This document shows, piece after piece, positions 6,967 through 9,579 of a DNA stretch of 9,579 bases. The DNA lies in assembly GCA_018725535.1 (NCBI GenBank), contig QLUS01000058.1, positions 1-9,579 of the forward strand. The letters run 5' to 3'. The first letter of the stretch is position 1; the number at the start of each line of letters is the position of its first letter. The notes beneath the pieces were generated by a model. It saw nothing but the letters and a program-made list of their open reading frames with translations, had not been told where the DNA came from and made no database searches. The stretch is from Bacillota bacterium (GTDB taxonomy: Bacteria > Bacillota > UBA994). The translations under genes and the position numbers were made by a program.

Positions 6967-7471
6967 GCGGTGACTGACAAACTTCATCAGCCATTCGTGG
7001 TCAACGTGGTCAAAGAAACCTTTGATGTCCACGCCTACCACGCAGTTAACCCTCTTAGTCTCGATAACCTTGTTAAGTACCTTGAGCGCCATATGACAGC
7101 TGCGGTTGGGCCGAAACCCAAAGGAACAATCCAGAAAGTCCTGCTCGAATATGGCATTCATGATGTCTGCTATGACCGACTGAACAAGCTTGTCTTCATA
7201 GGCTGGAATGCCTAGAGGTCTTAGCTTGTTTGTACCTGGCTTCTCAATGTAGGTTCTTCTCACTGGCTGTGGCTTGTAGGCTTGCCGCTGCATGCGGTCC
7301 ACGAGGTCTCGCCAGGTTCGGGTAGAGCTGCTTGTCGTACTCATCCTTGGTCACTCTGTCTACCCCAGGGGCTTTCCGTGGGTTCTGCCTCATGTGAGCT
7401 AACGCCAGATTTTCTACATTGATGTGGTGGACCAACGTGGTGAACTTCTCTTCTGGCCTCTCTTTGGCCAT
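6967..7471 (-). pseudogene. ltrA: Group II intron reverse transcriptase/maturase, truncated and frameshifted
   Basis: The start ATG at 7471 has AGGATAGGG just upstream. The first frame gives KFTTLVHHINVENLALAHMR then NPRKAPGVDRVTKDEYDKQL, the usual RT-0/RT-1 region. Near 7305-7312 the homology moves to another frame (DLVDRMQRQAYKPQPVRRTY, IEKPGTNKLRPLGIPAYEDK, SFGFRPNRSCHMALKVLN, VVGVDIKGFFDHVDHEWLMK). Loss of two bases from a GAGAGAC run, leaving GAGAC, would explain the switch. After KFVSHR the expected IAD continuation is absent and a TGA follows at 6964-6966, at the inverted repeat. The catalytic YADD motif, the maturase (X) domain and any DNA-binding or endonuclease part are missing, so only the N-terminal third or so remains and no activity is expected. 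Family knowledge: the intact enzyme helps splicing and copies the intron into DNA. Confidence 0.88.
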
Positions 7472-8026
7472 TGTCCCTATCCTCGCTTACCGTTCCCATT
7501 CGTTCCCCTCCTCCGGTGAGTGAATGTTCCCTTGGCGAGGTCGATGTGGAACGTTACCCCCTTCCCGCTACAGGCACTACCCTGCTTCTTCGGTACTACG
7601 AGGTAATCCGACTCCCTGTTGCCTTTTGCCTTCCTTACTTTGTATCGCTTGTTGCGGCATACTCTCTGTTGATAGAGCAGACAGGGTCTCCCGAGTTCCC
7701 GCACTCCAGTAGTGTCTAACATGCCACGGTCTCTGACCCCGAGGAGTCTACACTTGCCTCGCTCTAACGCCAAGTGCAGTTTCGCCTTCTGCCGCTCCGA
7801 CAGCATCGGCACTCCCATCTACGCATATTTCGGGGCTCAATCCCTTTACCTTTCGGTTACGCCTGCTAGCTCGCTTGCCTACGCTTAAACGCAGTGGTTA
7901 CCCACTACGCTCCAAGGCTAGCTATGGGTGGTTAGCTATTCCTTCCCCAGCGGGATTCGCACCCGCTCTGTAGTGCGACCTTGCTCGGTCGCTCCGGAGC
8001 CTTTTGCTTTAGTGTCCCGAGACACT
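7472..8026 (-). ncRNA. Group II intron RNA, domain I-III region
   Basis: On the minus strand the tract shows a chain of perfect stems: AGTGTC/GACACT (8011-8026), GCGACC/GGTCGC (7975-7992), AGCGGG/CCCGCT (7949-7967), and a seven-pair stem (7891-7908) closed by GTAA, a GNRA tetraloop. Next comes ACCGAAAGGT (7848-7857), with a GAAA tetraloop in the form common in group II domain I. The phrases GGGGAAGGAA and ATTGAGCCCCGAAATATGCG also resemble intron sequences I remember for this reverse transcriptase lineage, but this needs a covariance search. The length before the ORF (about 555 bases) fits. An open frame at 7477-7818 in the same strand is best explained as a by-product of the RNA. Confidence 0.65.
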
Positions 8027-8046
8027 ATTATTGGCACTAGATAATG

Positions 8047-8075
8047 TTGACAACGAACCTAGGGTGTGGGATTAT
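8047..8075 (+). promoter_or_regulatory. SigA-type promoter of the secreted-protein gene
   Basis: A perfect -35 TTGACA (8047-8052) is followed after 17 bases by GATTAT (8070-8075, four of six consensus positions) with an extended -10 TGG directly before it. Transcription would start near 8082, leaving a leader of about 100 bases before the ATG at 8182. It lies just outside the group II intron fragment, so it probably predates or survived the insertion. Confidence 0.5.
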
Positions 8076-8108
8076 TAGTTTGGAGATGGTCTTACGACAG
8101 CGACAACA

Positions 8109-8141
8109 ATGCACTATGGTTATTAGCATGGGATGCACTAT
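8109..8141. repeat. Direct repeat ATGCACTAT in the leader of the secreted-protein gene
   Basis: ATGCACTAT occurs at 8109-8117 and again at 8133-8141, 24 bases apart, in the predicted 5' leader between the promoter and the ribosome binding site. It could be a pair of regulator half-sites downstream of the start of transcription, or chance. No matching regulator is visible in the window. Confidence 0.4.
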
Positions 8142-8181
8142 CTCGGTCATCACTCCCAGTTAACGAATGGAGGTTGAGATT

Positions 8182-9354
8182 ATGAAGTGCGTTCTCAGTG
8201 TAACTGCTTTCGTTGTGTGTTTTGCTCTCAGTTTTATGCTCGTCACCCCAGCGCTCGGCGGCTATACCAAACCCCTTACTGAAAGTGAGTATTCATGGTT
8301 TGAGCAACATGGCGTCGACCTGTCAAACGCTGCTGGAGCTCTAATGATGCGCCCTCAAGACACCGCCATGTTAAGATCCATAATGCTGCAGGCCAAAGCC
8401 TATGCATTTACTCCCGAACAGGTCAAAGCGAATGTTCAGGGACTGCTAGATGCCCCATCCTCAGCTTTTCAAGGAGTGTATGGCCGTCTATCGGGAGACG
8501 GTAGTACATTTACTTTACCAAACAGCATGACAACACCAAACCTTCTTGCACGGCGGAAACTTCGGACCTCTGCAACTGAAAGTGCACCCGAGAATGGGGT
8601 GGGACTACTTAACTTCACCTCGGACTATAGAAACGTGGTAGATTTTAACGATCAAACTGGTGTTTATTGGCTTGTGAAGGGTCGGCCTGGATACGATCAA
8701 GCGACAGCTTTTGTGAACCTGCCACACATTGCAACGGTGCCTTCTTCCCCTGATAGACCATATGTCTATTTTGCGGTGAACAATAGCACCAGTTCCGTGG
8801 TAGGCGATTACGGCATCGTCCATTATCCGGCATCCGGTTGGCACCTTTTCTCAAATACATTAGTCTGGAATGCCACTACCAACAGATACGATGCAACTTG
8901 GTGGAACTCCAGCACCCCACTGCCTAGCCAATATGTGGGGGGCAGCTCTTTATACCTACATGTGCAAATTACCAACACCGCCACTATCGACTCCGTCACA
9001 ATTACATTAAGGGATGGCAATACCTTCGCGATCCTGTTTTCGCGCACAGTGTCTTTCGCTAACAACCCTTTCAACGCATCCCTGTCTAACGTCAACATAT
9101 ACAGGCAAATAACCATGGCGCAAGTTAAGCCCGTACACATCTTATTAAACACCAATACTGGTACACGAATGGACAATGCTCGTTTTAGCAACGCATTCCT
9201 TTACTCCCCGACAGGGTTTTGGTCTTGGGGAACTAGCGAGACAGCCGATGCATTTCGAAAAGCCCCCACGTTAAGGCAGCTGGCCACGGTGATCGTGAAT
9301 GCTTACACCAAATGGAACTCTGAAAACATTAGCATTAGATTTAACGTACCATAA
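8182..9354 (+). CDS. Secreted protein of unknown family
   Basis: 390 residues from ATG 8182. This start is preferred to ATG 8167 because GGAGG (8169-8173) lies eight bases upstream and inside the longer version. Residues 1-26 form a classic signal peptide (MKCVLSVTAFVVCFALSFML, then VTPALG) with likely cleavage near ALG-G. Residues about 27-95 look helical (LTESEYSWFEQHGVDL, TPEQVKANVQGLLDAP). From about 120 onward the protein is rich in Ser, Thr, Asn and aromatic residues and alternates as beta strands do (PYVYFAVNNSTSSVVGDYGI, SSLYLHVQITNTATIDSVTI), suggesting a beta-sandwich. There is no sortase motif, membrane anchor or catalytic signature, so it is probably released or cell-wall associated. 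The beta part vaguely recalls lectin-like proteins such as Bacillus YrpD, but this is a weak impression. It stands alone behind its own promoter. Confidence 0.8.
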   Translation: MKCVLSVTAFVVCFALSFMLVTPALGGYTKPLTESEYSWFEQHGVDLSNAAGALMMRPQDTAMLRSIMLQAKAYAFTPEQVKANVQGLLDAPSSAFQGVYGRLSGDGSTFTLPNSMTTPNLLARRKLRTSATESAPENGVGLLNFTSDYRNVVDFNDQTGVYWLVKGRPGYDQATAFVNLPHIATVPSSPDRPYVYFAVNNSTSSVVGDYGIVHYPASGWHLFSNTLVWNATTNRYDATWWNSSTPLPSQYVGGSSLYLHVQITNTATIDSVTITLRDGNTFAILFSRTVSFANNPFNASLSNVNIYRQITMAQVKPVHILLNTNTGTRMDNARFSNAFLYSPTGFWSWGTSETADAFRKAPTLRQLATVIVNAYTKWNSENISIRFNVP

Positions 9355-9456
9355 AACAGGGGGGTTCTCTCTGCCTTGCCGGAAGTCCACTAAAGGGGCG
9401 TCTCGAGCTCCCTAGGCGGTGGTGTTAACTGGGAGCGTTAGGAGGAGGTGGTAAGT
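9355..9456. other. Intergenic tract with an imperfect hairpin
   Basis: GCTCCC (9407-9412) pairs with GGGAGC (9431-9436) around an 18-base loop, but no U-run follows, so it is not a good terminator. The extended ribosome binding site of the next gene (GGAGGAGGTG, 9441-9450) ends the tract. Confidence 0.35.
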
Positions 9457-9579
9457 TTGAAACCTTGGGCGTTAATAATACTCGGAGTTATAATGCTCGG
9501 GTTTTTGTCCATTATCGCCTTTGCTCATCCTTTCGTGAACGCAAGACCAGATCGCGGGACACCGATTCTTGCTTATCAT
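9457..9579 (+). CDS. Exported protein, N-terminus only; possibly polysaccharide deacetylase
   Basis: A TTG start at 9457 follows GGAGGAGGTG (9441-9450) by six bases, and the frame stays open for 41 codons to the window edge. The product begins MKPWALIILGVIMLGFLSII and continues AFAHPFVNARPDRG, a signal peptide or signal anchor, and ends in GTPILAYH. A proline-hydrophobic-Tyr-His element a little after the signal is how many NodB-type polysaccharide deacetylases begin (PVLMYH and similar), so the mature protein may remove acetyl groups from a wall polysaccharide. Too little is present to confirm this, and other secreted hydrolases could start in the same way. It runs in the same direction as the secreted-protein gene and may be co-transcribed with it. 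Confidence 0.6.
   Translation, partial: MKPWALIILGVIMLGFLSIIAFAHPFVNARPDRGTPILAYH

Larger units (their letters stand above)
6967..8026 (-). mobile_element. Group II intron, 5' fragment
   Basis: Reading on the minus strand, about 555 bases of folded RNA are followed by an intron-encoded reverse transcriptase start, the order expected of a bacterial group II intron (domains I-III, then the ORF in domain IV). The ORF is cut off before its catalytic core, and no domain V or VI was found, so the 3' half of the intron is lost. The 5' limit is approximate; I placed it near the AGTGTC...GACACT hairpin at 8011-8026. The element cannot splice or move on its own. Confidence 0.72.

Noticed and set aside
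6967..7471. Diversity-generating retroelement or retron as the source of the reverse transcriptase
   Set aside because: The motifs (IEKPGTNKLRPLGIP, SFGFRPNRSCHMAL) and the upstream RNA fit group II introns. No template/variable repeat pair or msr/msd-like arrangement was seen.
7477..7818. A 113-residue minus-strand open frame upstream of the reverse transcriptase
   Set aside because: It lies wholly inside the group II intron RNA region. Its strong base bias fits structured RNA, and the product is Arg/Lys/Gly-rich without a recognisable fold. Kept only as a note in the intron RNA entry.
1..9579. CRISPR array, tRNA or rRNA genes
   Set aside because: No regularly spaced repeat array, no cloverleaf with a TTCGAATC-type arm, and no rRNA-like tract was found on reading the window.

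Overview
The window looks like a chromosomal stretch from a low-to-mid GC Gram-positive bacterium, most likely a Clostridia-type Bacillota. This is inferred from strong purine-rich ribosome binding sites (GGAGG and extended forms), frequent GTG and TTG starts, a Clostridia-like Tex protein, and a CotS/APH-like phosphotransferase typical of sporeformers. No rRNA or tRNA gene was found, so the lineage cannot be fixed from this window.

Layout. (1) 130-2271, plus strand: an intact gene for the S1-domain transcription accessory protein Tex. (2) 2281-3352, minus strand, convergent with tex: an aminoglycoside-phosphotransferase-fold gene broken by two one-base deletions, with a short 9/6-base tandem repeat at its 5' end. 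(3) About 3365-3829: the C-terminal part of an IS91-family Y2 transposase whose N-terminal HUH part is missing. (4) 3830-4530: mostly unassigned DNA with a G9 tract beside TATAAT and two weakly supported small ORFs (4043-4279 and 4245-4412). (5) 4531-6438, plus strand: a tightly coupled operon of an unrecognised 70-residue protein, an ABC-2 type exporter ATPase and its six-helix permease. (6) 6439-6966: DNA rich in inverted repeats that may be an RNA or a relic, plus one small ORF. (7) 6967-8026, minus strand: a 5' fragment of a group II intron, with folded domain I-like RNA and the N-terminal half of its reverse transcriptase, frameshifted and cut off before the catalytic motif. (8) 8182-9354: a secreted protein of unknown family behind a good SigA-type promoter. 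(9) 9457 to the window end: the start of another exported protein, possibly a polysaccharide deacetylase.

The intact genes are Tex, the small-protein/ABC exporter operon and the two exported proteins. Between them lie decayed pieces of mobile elements and a broken kinase, so this is an accessory stretch shaped by repeated insertion and deletion next to a conserved housekeeping gene. The most testable novelty is the 70-residue ORF translationally coupled to the ABC exporter, with a small basic ORF further upstream; whether these are exported peptides, accessory subunits or immunity proteins cannot be decided from sequence alone.
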